Assembly (NCBI GenBank): GCA_051005735.1
Contig: JBPCJB010000020.1
Coordinates: 1-15,775, forward strand
Origin: Gaiellasilicea sp051005735
Lineage (GTDB): Bacteria; Actinomycetota; Thermoleophilia; Gaiellales; Gaiellaceae
Direction of reading: 5' to 3'
DNA: 15,775 nucleotides
Under the pieces are notes generated by a model. The model saw only the letters and a program-made list of their open reading frames with translations, made no database searches and was not told where the DNA came from. A program made the position numbers and the translations under genes. This document shows, piece after piece, positions 6,208 to 13,201 of this stretch; the first letter of the stretch is position 1; every line of letters begins with the position of its first letter.

Positions 6208-6864
6208 TTACGAACGGACGCTGCTGCCGAGGTAGATCAGAGCCGCTGCGACGGCGACGAAGAGGGCCGTCTCTCCCGCGCCGAGGCCCGCCAGCGCGCT
6301 TCCGACGGCGGCGACCACGACCCCGGCAAGCAGGAGCGAGTTGCCGAGCGGGCGCTTGCGGATCGTCAGGAGCGCGATCCCGACGAGCGCGATCGAGCCG
6401 GCCATGTTGCCGACGATCGCGAGGATCCGGGCCGGAAAGAGCTCGAGGTGCGCCTGCGCCTCGGGGATCGTCGTCCCGGTCACTGGACTCGAGAGCGGAA
6501 CGGCGATCGCGATTCCGAGCGCGAGTCCGGTGTACACCAGCACGACGGGCGCCGCGGCCCTGCGGGCTCGTTTCAGCGGAGAGCTCGGTCCGAGGAGGGC
6601 GCCCGCGCCGAGGAGCGGCGCCGTCAGGAGGCCGCCGAAGAGGTAATAGGCCCGGAAGGAGCGATCGTCCCAGCCTGCGGCGGCGCCCCAGGCGAGCGCC
6701 CCCGCCCCGAGGGCGTAGGCGCCGAGGCCGGCGCTCCAGGCGACGAGGTGGGGGGCGCCCGTGGAGCGCCAACGGGCCGCGAGCAACCCGCTCAGTCGGA
6801 GCGTGAGCAGCGCGGCGCAGAACGCGAGCAGGGCTTCCACGGCCGGAGCGTACGCGGCGCTCAC
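6208..6864 (-). CDS. Hypothetical multi-pass membrane protein (about 7 helices)
   Basis: A 218-residue, strongly hydrophobic protein with about seven helices, for example EALLAFCAALLTLRLSGLLA, LVAWSAGLGAYALGAGALAWG, YYLFGGLLTAPLLGAGALLG, PVVLVYTGLALGIAIAV, RILAIVGNMAGSIALVGIAL, SLLLAGVVVAAVGSALAG and a short last one. No enzymatic motif is visible. A loop TGTTIPEAQAHLELFPARI lies between helices five and six. Start is GTG 6864; no clear Shine-Dalgarno precedes it, so it may be leaderless or the start may be imprecise. It is divergent from the class V aminotransferase, with an inverted repeat between them, and lies upstream of the Rpf-like gene on the same strand (122-nt gap). I do not recognise the family. 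Confidence 0.8.
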   Translation of the reverse strand: MSAAYAPAVEALLAFCAALLTLRLSGLLAARWRSTGAPHLVAWSAGLGAYALGAGALAWGAAAGWDDRSFRAYYLFGGLLTAPLLGAGALLGPSSPLKRARRAAAPVVLVYTGLALGIAIAVPLSSPVTGTTIPEAQAHLELFPARILAIVGNMAGSIALVGIALLTIRKRPLGNSLLLAGVVVAAVGSALAGLGAGETALFVAVAAALIYLGSSVRS

Positions 6865-6872
6865 CCGGAGAA

Positions 6873-6899
6873 GAGCTTGTGTTCATCGCACACAAGCTC
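6873..6899. repeat. Perfect 10-bp inverted repeat in a divergent promoter region
   Basis: GAGCTTGTGT (6873-6882) and ACACAAGCTC (6890-6899) are exact reverse complements separated by TCATCGC. The element lies between divergent starts (6864 minus, 6932 plus) and overlaps the expected -35 area of the aminotransferase promoter. The first 11 bases, with the following T, are identical to 13101-13111, the edge of the other palindromic element in this window. It may be an operator or a member of a dispersed palindrome family. Confidence 0.75.
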
Positions 6900-6917
6900 G
6901 CCGTCGGGAGGGCGAGC

Positions 6918-6923
6918 TAGGCT
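6918..6923 (+). promoter_or_regulatory. Candidate -10 element for the class V aminotransferase
   Basis: TAGGCT lies 8 nt before ATG 6932, which would put transcription initiation within a couple of bases of the start codon and give a leaderless mRNA. No Shine-Dalgarno is at the normal distance, which is consistent. No convincing -35 is visible; the 6873-6899 inverted repeat occupies that area. Confidence 0.35.
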
Positions 6924-6931
6924 CCGCTTCA

Positions 6932-8086
6932 ATGGCGCAGAAGCGGTACCTGTTCACGCCCGGACCGACGCCTGTGCCACCGCAGGTGCTGGCCGCGCTC
7001 TCCGAGCCCGTGCTGCACCACCGCGCGCCCGACTTCCGGATCGTCTACGAGCGGGTGCTCGGGCGGCTTCAGGAGGTGCATCGCACGAGCGCAGAAGTCC
7101 TTCTGTTCACGTGCTCGGGCACGGGAGCGTTCGAGTCGGCGATCGTCAACCTCTGCTCGCCTGGCGACCGGGTGCTCGCCGTCTCCGCGGGCCAGTTCGG
7201 CGAACGCTGGGCGGCGATGGCCCGCGGCTACGGCTGTGAGGTCGAGGAGCTGCGCCATGCGTGGGGAGAGACGCCCAACGCGGCGGATCTGGCGCGCAAG
7301 CTGGCGGAGATCGAGCCGGTCTCGCTCGTCTTCCTCGTCCACTCGGAGACGTCGACGGGCGTCGTCTGCGACCTGCAGTCGCTCGCCGCCGCCGCCAAGG
7401 ACGCCGGTGCGCTCGTCGTCGTCGACGCGGTCTCCAGCCTCGGCGCGGTTCCGCTCGAGACCGACGACTGGGGTCTCGACGTGGTCGTCGCAGGCTCGCA
7501 GAAAGCGCTGATGACGCCGCCGGGGCTCGCGACGGTTGCTGTCTCGGACGCAGCCTGGGAGCTCGCCGCGCACTCGACGCTCCCGCGCTACTACCTCGAC
7601 TGGGAGCGAGCCAGCACGGCTCAAGCGAAGCTCGACAGCGCCTTCACGCCGGCCGTCTCGCTCGTCGTCGCGCTCGACGTCGCGCTCGGCCTGCTGCTCG
7701 AGGAGGGACTCGATGCGGCCTGCGCGCGCCACGCGCGCCTCGGTCGCGCCTGCCGGGCCGGGATCAAGGCGATGGGCCTCGAGCTCTTCTCGCCCGAAGA
7801 GGAGCGCTCCGCGGTCGTCACCGCCGCCCACATGCCGGACGGATTCGACTCGACCGAGCTCACCCGTGTGCTCCGCGACCGGCACGGGATCACGATCGCC
7901 GCCGGCCAGGGCGAGCTGAAGGAGCGGATCTTCCGGATCGGGCACATCGGCTTCATCGACGAGTTCGACATCGCAACCGCGCTCTCCGCGGTCGAGCTCG
8001 TCCTCGGTGAGCTCGGCGCGCCGATCGAGCGCGGCGTCGCTGCCGCGCGCGCGCTCGAGGTCTACGCCGAAGGAGCCCCCGTCTGA
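6932..8086 (+). CDS. Class V aminotransferase (phosphoserine / alanine-glyoxylate type)
   Basis: A 384-residue PLP enzyme of fold type I. It opens with KRYLFTPGPTPVPPQV, the family signature. CSGTGAFESA (61-70) is the phosphate-binding loop, Asp165 in VVVDAVSSLG contacts the pyridine nitrogen, and Lys191 in AGSQKALMTPPG is the Schiff-base lysine. The family includes alanine-glyoxylate, serine-glyoxylate and ureidoglycine-glyoxylate aminotransferases, and enzymes serving as phosphoserine aminotransferase where classical SerC is missing. The next gene is serA, coupled by overlap, so converting 3-phosphohydroxypyruvate to phosphoserine with glutamate is the most likely role. That role is inferred from context. 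Start ATG 6932 is fixed by the N-terminal motif. Confidence 0.9.
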   Translation: MAQKRYLFTPGPTPVPPQVLAALSEPVLHHRAPDFRIVYERVLGRLQEVHRTSAEVLLFTCSGTGAFESAIVNLCSPGDRVLAVSAGQFGERWAAMARGYGCEVEELRHAWGETPNAADLARKLAEIEPVSLVFLVHSETSTGVVCDLQSLAAAAKDAGALVVVDAVSSLGAVPLETDDWGLDVVVAGSQKALMTPPGLATVAVSDAAWELAAHSTLPRYYLDWERASTAQAKLDSAFTPAVSLVVALDVALGLLLEEGLDAACARHARLGRACRAGIKAMGLELFSPEEERSAVVTAAHMPDGFDSTELTRVLRDRHGITIAAGQGELKERIFRIGHIGFIDEFDIATALSAVELVLGELGAPIERGVAAARALEVYAEGAPV

Positions 8087-9654
8087 ATGTTCCAGCTCTG
8101 AGAGTCCTGGTGCGCGAGCCGATCGCGGCGGCCGGAATCGAGCTCCTGCGCAGCCGCTTCCAGGTCGACGTCGACACCGAAGCCCCCCTCGAGGAGATCA
8201 TCGGGCGCTACGACGCGATCGTGATCCGCTCCGCGACGAAGCTGACCGCGGACGTGCTCGGGGAAGCAGAGAGGCTGAAGGTGATCGGACGCGCAGGCGT
8301 GGGAGTCGACAACGTGGACGTCGCCGCTGCGACGCGCCGCGGGATCGTCGTCGCGAACGCGCCGGAGTCCACCGTCGTCTCGGCCGCGGAGCACACGATC
8401 GGCCTCCTCGTCGCGCTCGCCCGCAACATCCCGCAGGCCCACGCCGCGCTCAAACAGGGTCGCTGGGAGCGCTCCAGCTGGGGCGGAGTCGAGCTGGCCG
8501 GAAAGACGCTCGGCGTGCTCGGCTTCGGACGGATCGGCCGGCAGGTGGCGCGCCGCGCGCTCGGGCTCGGGCTGCGCGTCGTCGGCTATGACCCGTTCGT
8601 CGTGCCCGAGCGCTTCCGCGAGCTCGGCGCGGACCACGCCGAGACCGCCGAGGAGATCCTCGCGGTCGCCGACTTCCTCACTCTTCACCTGCCGCTGACC
8701 GAGGAGACGCGCGGCTTTCTCGATGCCGCCGCGCTCGCACGCGTCCGGCCGGGTGTGCGCATCGTCAACGCCGCCCGCGGCGAGCTCGTCGACGAGGCGG
8801 CGCTGGCCGAGGCCGTCCGCAGCGGCCGGGTCGCCGGCGCCGCGCTCGACGTCTTCTCCACCGAGCCGTATACCGGCGAGCTGCTCGACCTCGATGCCGT
8901 CGTCGTCACCCCGCATCTTGCCGCCTCGACGGACGAGGCCCAGGATCGCGCCGGCCTGATCGTCGCCGAGCAGGTCGTCGCGGCGCTCGACGGCGGCTTC
9001 GTCACGAACGCAGTCAACATCCCGGTCGTCGGCGCGGAGGATCTCGAGCTGCTCGGTCCTTACATCCCGCTCGCGGCGAAGCTCGGCCGGCTCGCGGTCG
9101 AGCTGGCCGGAGCTCACCCGCGCCGGATCGCGCTCTCCTTCCACGGTGGGATCGCCGAGCACGACACCCGCCTGCTCACCGTTGCGGCCTTGAACGGCGC
9201 CTTCCAGGGCCGCGTCGAGCAGACGGTGAACTACGTGAACGCGCCCCTGATCGCCGCGGAGCGGGGGATCGAGGTGACCGAGCAGCGCTCCGGGGCGTCG
9301 CGCGACTACACGAATCTCGTCACGGTCGCGGTGGACGACGTCGAGGTCGCCGGCACCACGATCGGGCCGGAGCCGCGCCACTTCCTCGCCGCCGCGCTCG
9401 GATTCGCGATCGACCTCCAGCTCTCGCCCCGGATGGTCTTCCTCCGCTACGACGACATTCCCGGCGTGATCGGGCGCGTGGGGACGATGTTCGGCGCGAG
9501 CGGCGTCAATATCGCGAACATGGCCGTCTCGCGGACGAAGGAGGGTGGCAAGGCGCTGATGGCGCTCTCGATCGACTCCGAGCCACCGGCCGCGCTCGTC
9601 GCGCGTATACGCGGGGAGGGCTTCGACGACGCCCGCTTCATCGTTCTGGGGTAG
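8083..9654 (+). CDS. serA: D-3-phosphoglycerate dehydrogenase, probable CTG start
   Basis: A long-form SerA of 523 residues from CTG 8083. It oxidises 3-phosphoglycerate to 3-phosphohydroxypyruvate with NAD, the first step of serine synthesis. GxGxxG (GFGRIG, about 147-152) binds NAD. Arg232 (NAARGEL), Glu261 (STEPY) and His278 (TPHLAAS) form the catalytic set. An allosteric substrate-binding domain follows, then a C-terminal ACT domain from LRYDDIPGVIGRVG, the usual serine-feedback module. The first conventional start, GTG 8110, would remove the first beta strand (RVLV). CTG 8083 overlaps the previous stop as CTGA and has GAAGGAG (8069-8075) 7 nt upstream. CTG 8098 (LRVLVREP) is an alternative, sitting on the stop of a four-codon ORF. 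Confidence 0.94.
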   Translation: MNVPALRVLVREPIAAAGIELLRSRFQVDVDTEAPLEEIIGRYDAIVIRSATKLTADVLGEAERLKVIGRAGVGVDNVDVAAATRRGIVVANAPESTVVSAAEHTIGLLVALARNIPQAHAALKQGRWERSSWGGVELAGKTLGVLGFGRIGRQVARRALGLGLRVVGYDPFVVPERFRELGADHAETAEEILAVADFLTLHLPLTEETRGFLDAAALARVRPGVRIVNAARGELVDEAALAEAVRSGRVAGAALDVFSTEPYTGELLDLDAVVVTPHLAASTDEAQDRAGLIVAEQVVAALDGGFVTNAVNIPVVGAEDLELLGPYIPLAAKLGRLAVELAGAHPRRIALSFHGGIAEHDTRLLTVAALNGAFQGRVEQTVNYVNAPLIAAERGIEVTEQRSGASRDYTNLVTVAVDDVEVAGTTIGPEPRHFLAAALGFAIDLQLSPRMVFLRYDDIPGVIGRVGTMFGASGVNIANMAVSRTKEGGKALMALSIDSEPPAALVARIRGEGFDDARFIVLG

Positions 9655-9666
9655 CAGACCCGCCGG

Positions 9667-9672
9667 TACGCT
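9667..9672 (+). promoter_or_regulatory. Candidate -10 element for the YbaK-like gene
   Basis: TACGCT lies 6 nt before GTG 9679, in a 24-nt gap after serA. The spacing fits a leaderless transcript, and no Shine-Dalgarno is present. No good -35 is visible. It resembles the TAGGCT in front of the aminotransferase. Confidence 0.35.
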
Positions 9673-9678
9673 GCATCG

Positions 9679-10212
9679 GTGCGAACGAGCTGGCCAGAGC
9701 CGGTCGAGCGAGTCGCCGACTTCCTGCGGAAGACCGGCGCGGAGGCGCGGCTCGAAGAGCTCGAGCCCGGCTCACCGACCGCGAGGGCAGTCGCCGAGGC
9801 GGCGGGCTGCTCGCTCGACCGGATCGTCGAGTCGACCTTCTTCGTCTGCCGCGGCCGCTCCTTCATCGCCCTCGTCCCGGCCGATCGCCGCCCCGATCTC
9901 GACAAGCTGGCGAGCGCAGCCGACGGCACGACCGCCCGGGTCGCCTCTCGCGAGGAGGTCCTGGCTCTGACGGGGCTCGAGCCCGCCGCCGTCGCTCCTT
10001 TTCCGCGGCCGCGGCTCGTCGAGGGCGTCTTCGTCGACCGGATGCTCCTGACTCACGACCTCGTCTGGCTGGCCGCCGGCTCGTCCGCCCATTTCCTTGT
10101 GATCCGGCCGGCCGAGCTGCTGCGCCTCAGCCGCGGCCGGCCAATGGACGCCGTCCAAGAGGCCGCATACCATTATCCGCCGGCGGGGTCCGCCCCGAGA
10201 GGAGACGACTGA
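9679..10212 (+). CDS. YbaK/EbsC-family aminoacyl-tRNA editing protein
   Basis: A 177-residue protein of the YbaK / ProX / EbsC fold, related to the INS editing domain of bacterial prolyl-tRNA synthetase. Members hydrolyse mischarged tRNA such as Cys-tRNA(Pro) or Ala-tRNA(Pro) in trans. Family marks are ARAVAEAAGCSLDRIV, FIALVPADRRPDLDKLA, REEVLALTGLEPAAVAPF and the C-terminal VFVDRMLLTHDLVWLAAGS. An oddity: where E. coli YbaK has the functional lysine (QVYKTLL), this protein reads RIVESTF, with Glu51 at the lysine position. Activity or substrate may therefore differ. Start GTG 9679 gives a near-leaderless arrangement. Its stop overlaps the ilvE start as TGATG. Confidence 0.83.
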   Translation: MRTSWPEPVERVADFLRKTGAEARLEELEPGSPTARAVAEAAGCSLDRIVESTFFVCRGRSFIALVPADRRPDLDKLASAADGTTARVASREEVLALTGLEPAAVAPFPRPRLVEGVFVDRMLLTHDLVWLAAGSSAHFLVIRPAELLRLSRGRPMDAVQEAAYHYPPAGSAPRGDD

Positions 10213-11147
10213 TGCGCGAGACCGAGACGATCTGGATGAACGGCGAGTTCATCCCCTGGAAGGACGCGACGATCCATGTGGGGGCCCACGGGCTCCATTA
10301 CGGCACCGGCGTCTTCGAGGGGATCCGCTGCTACGAGACGCCGCAGGGCCCGGCCGTGTTCCGGCTCAAGGAGCACCTGACTCGGCTGGCGAGCTCCGCC
10401 AAGCTCCTCCACATGGAGCTGCCGTACGAGGTCGACGAGATCCGGACCGCGATGCACGAGCTGATCGGCCGCAACGGGCTCGCGGAGTGCTACGTCCGCC
10501 CCTTCGCCTTCTACGGCTACGGCGAGCTCGGCGTCCACACGGGCGACAACCCCGTCGAGGTCGTGATCATGAGTTGGCCTTGGGGCAACTACCTCGGGGA
10601 CGAGAACGCGGGCTCCGGGATCCGCGCCAAGATCTCCTCCTGGCAGCGCGTCGGCGCGAACACGATCCCGCATGTCGCAAAGGCCACGGGGATCTACCTC
10701 AACTCGATGCTCGCGGTCCACGAGGCCCAGCGGGCCGGCTACGACGAGGCGATCCTGCTCACGGCCGATGGCTATGTCGCCGACGGCTCTGGTGAGAACG
10801 TCTTCGTCGTCAAGGACGGCCGGATCTGGACGCCGCCGCTCTCGACCTCGATCCTGCCCGGGATCACGCGCGACACGGTGATCCAGATCGCGCAGGACCT
10901 CGGCTACGTGGTCGAGGAGGGGAATGTGATCCGCTCCGACCTCTACCTTGCCGACGAGGTGTTCATGACCGGCACGGCGGCCGAGGTGACCCCCGTGCGC
11001 TCGGTCGACGACCACGAGGTCGGCGTCGGCCCGGTGACGCTCGAGCTCCAGAAGGCCTACCTCGACACCGTGCGTGGCCGGAGCGAGCGCTGGGGCCACT
11101 GGCTCGATCACGTCGATGTCGGAGAGCGGGCGCAGACCGAAGCGTGA
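10212..11147 (+). CDS. ilvE: Branched-chain amino acid aminotransferase
   Basis: A 311-residue fold type IV PLP enzyme of usual length. It transfers the amino group between glutamate and the oxo-acids of leucine, isoleucine and valine. Motifs: IWMNGEFIPWKDATIHVGAHGLHYGTGVFEGIR at the N-terminus (quoted in parts: HGLHYGTGVFEGIR), YVRPFAFYGYGELGV, the Schiff-base Lys157 in HVAKATGIYLNS, and Glu195 in DGSGENVF, which contacts the cofactor. The C-terminal VFMTGTAAEVTPVRSVD is the family signature loop. ATG 10212 overlaps the upstream TGA by one base (TGATG), with GAGGAGA (10197-10203) 8 nt before it. Its stop overlaps the next gene as GTGA. D-amino acid aminotransferase shares the fold, but these motifs favour IlvE. 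Confidence 0.94.
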   Translation: MRETETIWMNGEFIPWKDATIHVGAHGLHYGTGVFEGIRCYETPQGPAVFRLKEHLTRLASSAKLLHMELPYEVDEIRTAMHELIGRNGLAECYVRPFAFYGYGELGVHTGDNPVEVVIMSWPWGNYLGDENAGSGIRAKISSWQRVGANTIPHVAKATGIYLNSMLAVHEAQRAGYDEAILLTADGYVADGSGENVFVVKDGRIWTPPLSTSILPGITRDTVIQIAQDLGYVVEEGNVIRSDLYLADEVFMTGTAAEVTPVRSVDDHEVGVGPVTLELQKAYLDTVRGRSERWGHWLDHVDVGERAQTEA

Positions 11148-12268
11148 GTACGACGGTCAAGCCGATCCCGCTCTCGGCGCCTTACCTCGACGAGCGGGAC
11201 GAGGAGCTCGTGCTCGAGGTGCTCCGCTCGGGGCGGCTCTCGCTCGGCCCCTCGATCGACCGCTTCGAGGAGCTCTTCGCCGAGCGAGTGGGCGCGCCGT
11301 ACGCTGCGGTGGTTTCCTCCGGAACGGCGGGCCTTCACCTGCTCTGCCGGATCGCCGACGTGCAGGAGGGCGACGAGGCGATCACCTCGCCGTTCTCGTT
11401 CGTCGCCTCGGCGAACTGCGCGATCTACGAGGGCGCGACGCCGGTCTTCGCGGACGTCGACGAGCGCACGATGAACCTGACCCCGGAGGCGGTAGAGGCT
11501 GCGATCACCGAGCGCACGAGGGCCGTGATCGCCGTCGACATCTTCGGCTACCCCTGCGAGCTCGACTCGCTGCGCGAGCTCTGCGAGCGACACGGTCTAG
11601 CCCTGATCCAGGACGCCTGCGAGGCGCTCGGAGCGATGTACAAGGGCGCGCCGGTCGGCTCCCAGGGTCCCTCGGCAGTCTTCGCGTTCTATCCGAACAA
11701 GCAGATGACGACCGGCGAGGGCGGGATGGTGACGACGCACTCCGAAGAGGAGTGGTCGCTCCTCAAGAGCCTTCGCAACCAAGGCCGCGCCGACGGCGGC
11801 GGCTGGCTCGAGCACGCGACGCTGGGCTACAACTACCGGATCGACGACATCCGGGCGGCGCTCGGGATCGGCCAGCTCGAGAAGCTCGACACGATCCTGG
11901 CGCTGCGCGCGGCTGCCGCCGCGCGTTATGGGGAGCTGCTGGCGGACGTAGACGGGCTGGACGTTCCGCTCGCCGACGACGCTGATCACGTTCGGTCCTG
12001 GTTCGTCTACGTCGTCACGCTCGCGCGCGGAACTGATCGCGAGCGGGTGATCGCCGAGCTCGAGCGACAGGGGATCGCGACCTCGCGCTATCTCCCGTCG
12101 ATCCACCTCCAGGCATACATGCGCGAGCGCTACGGCTTCTCGGAAGGCCTCTGTCCGGTCTCGGAGGATCTCTCGCAGCGCACTCTCGCGCTCCCGTTCT
12201 TTGCCCAGATCGACGCTGAGGACCAGGAGCGCGTGGCCGAGGCGCTCCGCTCCGCGCTCGCCCGGTAG
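11144..12268 (+). CDS. DegT/DnrJ/EryC1/StrS-family aminotransferase
   Basis: A 374-residue PLP enzyme of the sugar aminotransferase family, which usually converts nucleotide-linked keto-sugars to amino-sugars. IPLSAPYLDERDEELVLEVL opens the protein. VVSSGTAGLHL (57-67) binds cofactor phosphate, Asp157 in IQDACEALGA stacks near the pyridine nitrogen, and Lys186 in FYPNKQMTTGEGG is the Schiff-base lysine. The later GYNYRIDDIRAALGIGQLEKL is the family hallmark. No glycosyltransferase or sugar dehydratase is nearby, so the substrate is open; glycan or lipid-linked sugar synthesis is possible. GTG 11144 overlaps the ilvE stop. The TAG stop directly abuts the stop of convergent DUF427, forming the palindrome GGTAGCTACC. 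Confidence 0.93.
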   Translation: MSTTVKPIPLSAPYLDERDEELVLEVLRSGRLSLGPSIDRFEELFAERVGAPYAAVVSSGTAGLHLLCRIADVQEGDEAITSPFSFVASANCAIYEGATPVFADVDERTMNLTPEAVEAAITERTRAVIAVDIFGYPCELDSLRELCERHGLALIQDACEALGAMYKGAPVGSQGPSAVFAFYPNKQMTTGEGGMVTTHSEEEWSLLKSLRNQGRADGGGWLEHATLGYNYRIDDIRAALGIGQLEKLDTILALRAAAAARYGELLADVDGLDVPLADDADHVRSWFVYVVTLARGTDRERVIAELERQGIATSRYLPSIHLQAYMRERYGFSEGLCPVSEDLSQRTLALPFFAQIDAEDQERVAEALRSALAR

Positions 12269-12733
12269 CTACCAGCAGGCGGTGCCCGGCCCGCCCTTGA
12301 ACGGGCCGGCGATCCCGCTCGTCACCCAGCCGCCATAGAAGCCGCCGGGCTGCGGCGTCGCCTGCTCCTCGCCGACCCAGCACTCGTCCATCGGGGCGCA
12401 GTAGAAGGCGACGGCATCGCGGATCGGCTCGAACCCCGCCGCCGGGCGTGGATACGACCACGCCGCGCGCTGAGCCCGCCGGCCCTTGGCGACGACGTCG
12501 AAGTAGCCGGCGCTCCCCTTCCACTCGCACAGGGTCGTGCGGCCGCTCGAGGGCTCGAGCGCTCCCTCGAGCACGTCCTCGCGCGGGATGTAATAGACGG
12601 GTGGGTGCGTCGTCTCGAGCACGCGGTGCGCGCGGGTCGTGTCGGCGACGGCGACTCCGGCGAGCACGACCCGGATCCGCTCGGCCACCGGCTCGACGCG
12701 CGGCGGGCGCGGGTAGTCGGCGACGAGTTCCAT
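12269..12733 (-). CDS. DUF427-domain protein
   Basis: A 154-residue protein from ATG 12733 (MELVADYPRPPRVEPV). It carries the DUF427 core: VLETTHPPVYYIPREDV, TTLCEWKGSAGYFDVV, AWSYPRPAAGFEPI and VAFYCAPMDECWVG. Members are small cytoplasmic beta-rich proteins of unproven biochemistry. The C-terminal part (QPGGFYGGWVTSGIAGPFKG) extends beyond the core, as in many actinobacterial members. The open frame continues upstream to 12925, but those codons run through the divergent gene and lack family similarity, so I reject the longer form. The start is only 6 bp from the divergent ATG. No Shine-Dalgarno is visible. Confidence 0.88.
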   Translation of the reverse strand: MELVADYPRPPRVEPVAERIRVVLAGVAVADTTRAHRVLETTHPPVYYIPREDVLEGALEPSSGRTTLCEWKGSAGYFDVVAKGRRAQRAAWSYPRPAAGFEPIRDAVAFYCAPMDECWVGEEQATPQPGGFYGGWVTSGIAGPFKGGPGTACW

Positions 12734-12739
12734 GCCACA

Positions 12740-13102
12740 ATGATGCCGATGGACGGTCCCCGGATGGTCTTCCTCGGCTTCGGCAAGTACGCCCGCGCCG
12801 ACCGGATCTATGCTCTCCAGCCGATCACCGGGGAGAGCCGGGGCGGTGGACAGCGGACGCTCGTCTGGGTCGAAGGCGTCACGGACCCTGTTGTCGCGTC
12901 TCGCACGGAGCGCACGATCCTGCACGAGATGGGTCAGGACTCCGCCGCCGGTACACCGCTCCTCGACGAGGCGCTCTCGCTCGCCGAGCGCCTCGCGGAG
13001 GATGCGTCGACCGGCCGGGTCGACCTCGCGGATCTCGGGCGGCGCGCCCGCAGCCTGCTCGAGTCGTCGGCGCGCCCGCCCGAGCCGTCCAAGCTCTTCT
13101 GA
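12740..13102 (+). CDS. Small RemA/DUF370-like protein
   Basis: A protein of up to 120 residues; ATG 12740, 12743, 12749 and 12764 are all in frame, and the last gives MVFLGFGKYARADRIYALQP. The N-terminal half resembles RemA/DUF370: FLGFGKYARADRIYAL compares with INIGFGNIVSANRMISI of Bacillus RemA, and VVASRTERTILHEM with the GRRTRAVIVMDS strand. RemA proteins are ring-forming DNA-binding regulators. The match is from memory and partial. The C-terminal 50 residues are helical (LDEALSLAERLAED, then DLADLGRRARSLLES) and not part of RemA. It is divergent from DUF427 with starts 6 bp apart and ends 2 bp before a nested palindrome. Function unproven. Confidence 0.7.
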   Translation: MMPMDGPRMVFLGFGKYARADRIYALQPITGESRGGGQRTLVWVEGVTDPVVASRTERTILHEMGQDSAAGTPLLDEALSLAERLAEDASTGRVDLADLGRRARSLLESSARPPEPSKLF

Positions 13103-13103
13103 G

Positions 13104-13182
13104 CTTGTGTTGGAACAACACTAAGTCTCGCGGCGCGGCCGAAGCTCCCGGCCGCGGAACCTTGTGTTGTTCCAACACAAAG
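13104..13182. repeat. Nested palindromic element: twin inverted palindromes plus central hairpin
   Basis: The left unit (13104-13125) folds on itself: CTTGTGTTG, spacer GAA, CAACAC-T-AAG with one bulged T. The right unit (13161-13182) is CTTGTGTTG, spacer TTC, CAACACAA-A-G. The 17-nt core TTGTGTTGGAACAACAC at 13105-13121 occurs exactly, inverted, at 13180-13164. Between them CGCGGCC (13134-13140) pairs with GGCCGCG (13150-13156). The whole is a near-symmetric 79-bp palindrome filling the gap between the RemA-like gene and the glycosylase gene. It resembles a paired REP/BIME-like unit or a double operator. No coding potential or transposase is present. Confidence 0.85.
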
Positions 13183-13201
13183 TCCTTATGAGCGTGACGG
13201 C

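Noticed and set aside
8062..9381. Long minus-strand open frame opposite serA
   Set aside because: An Arg/Asp/Gly-rich antisense product with no motif; serA on the plus strand is unambiguous.
12286..12309. Hairpin CCGGCCCG / CGGGCCGG as terminator of the DegT-family gene
   Set aside because: An 8-bp GC stem just after the stop, but it lies inside the DUF427 coding end and has no T-run; coding constraint and base composition explain it well enough.
12734..12925. Upstream extension of DUF427 to 12925
   Set aside because: The extra codons run antisense through the RemA-like gene, and the family N-terminus begins at MELVADYPRP.
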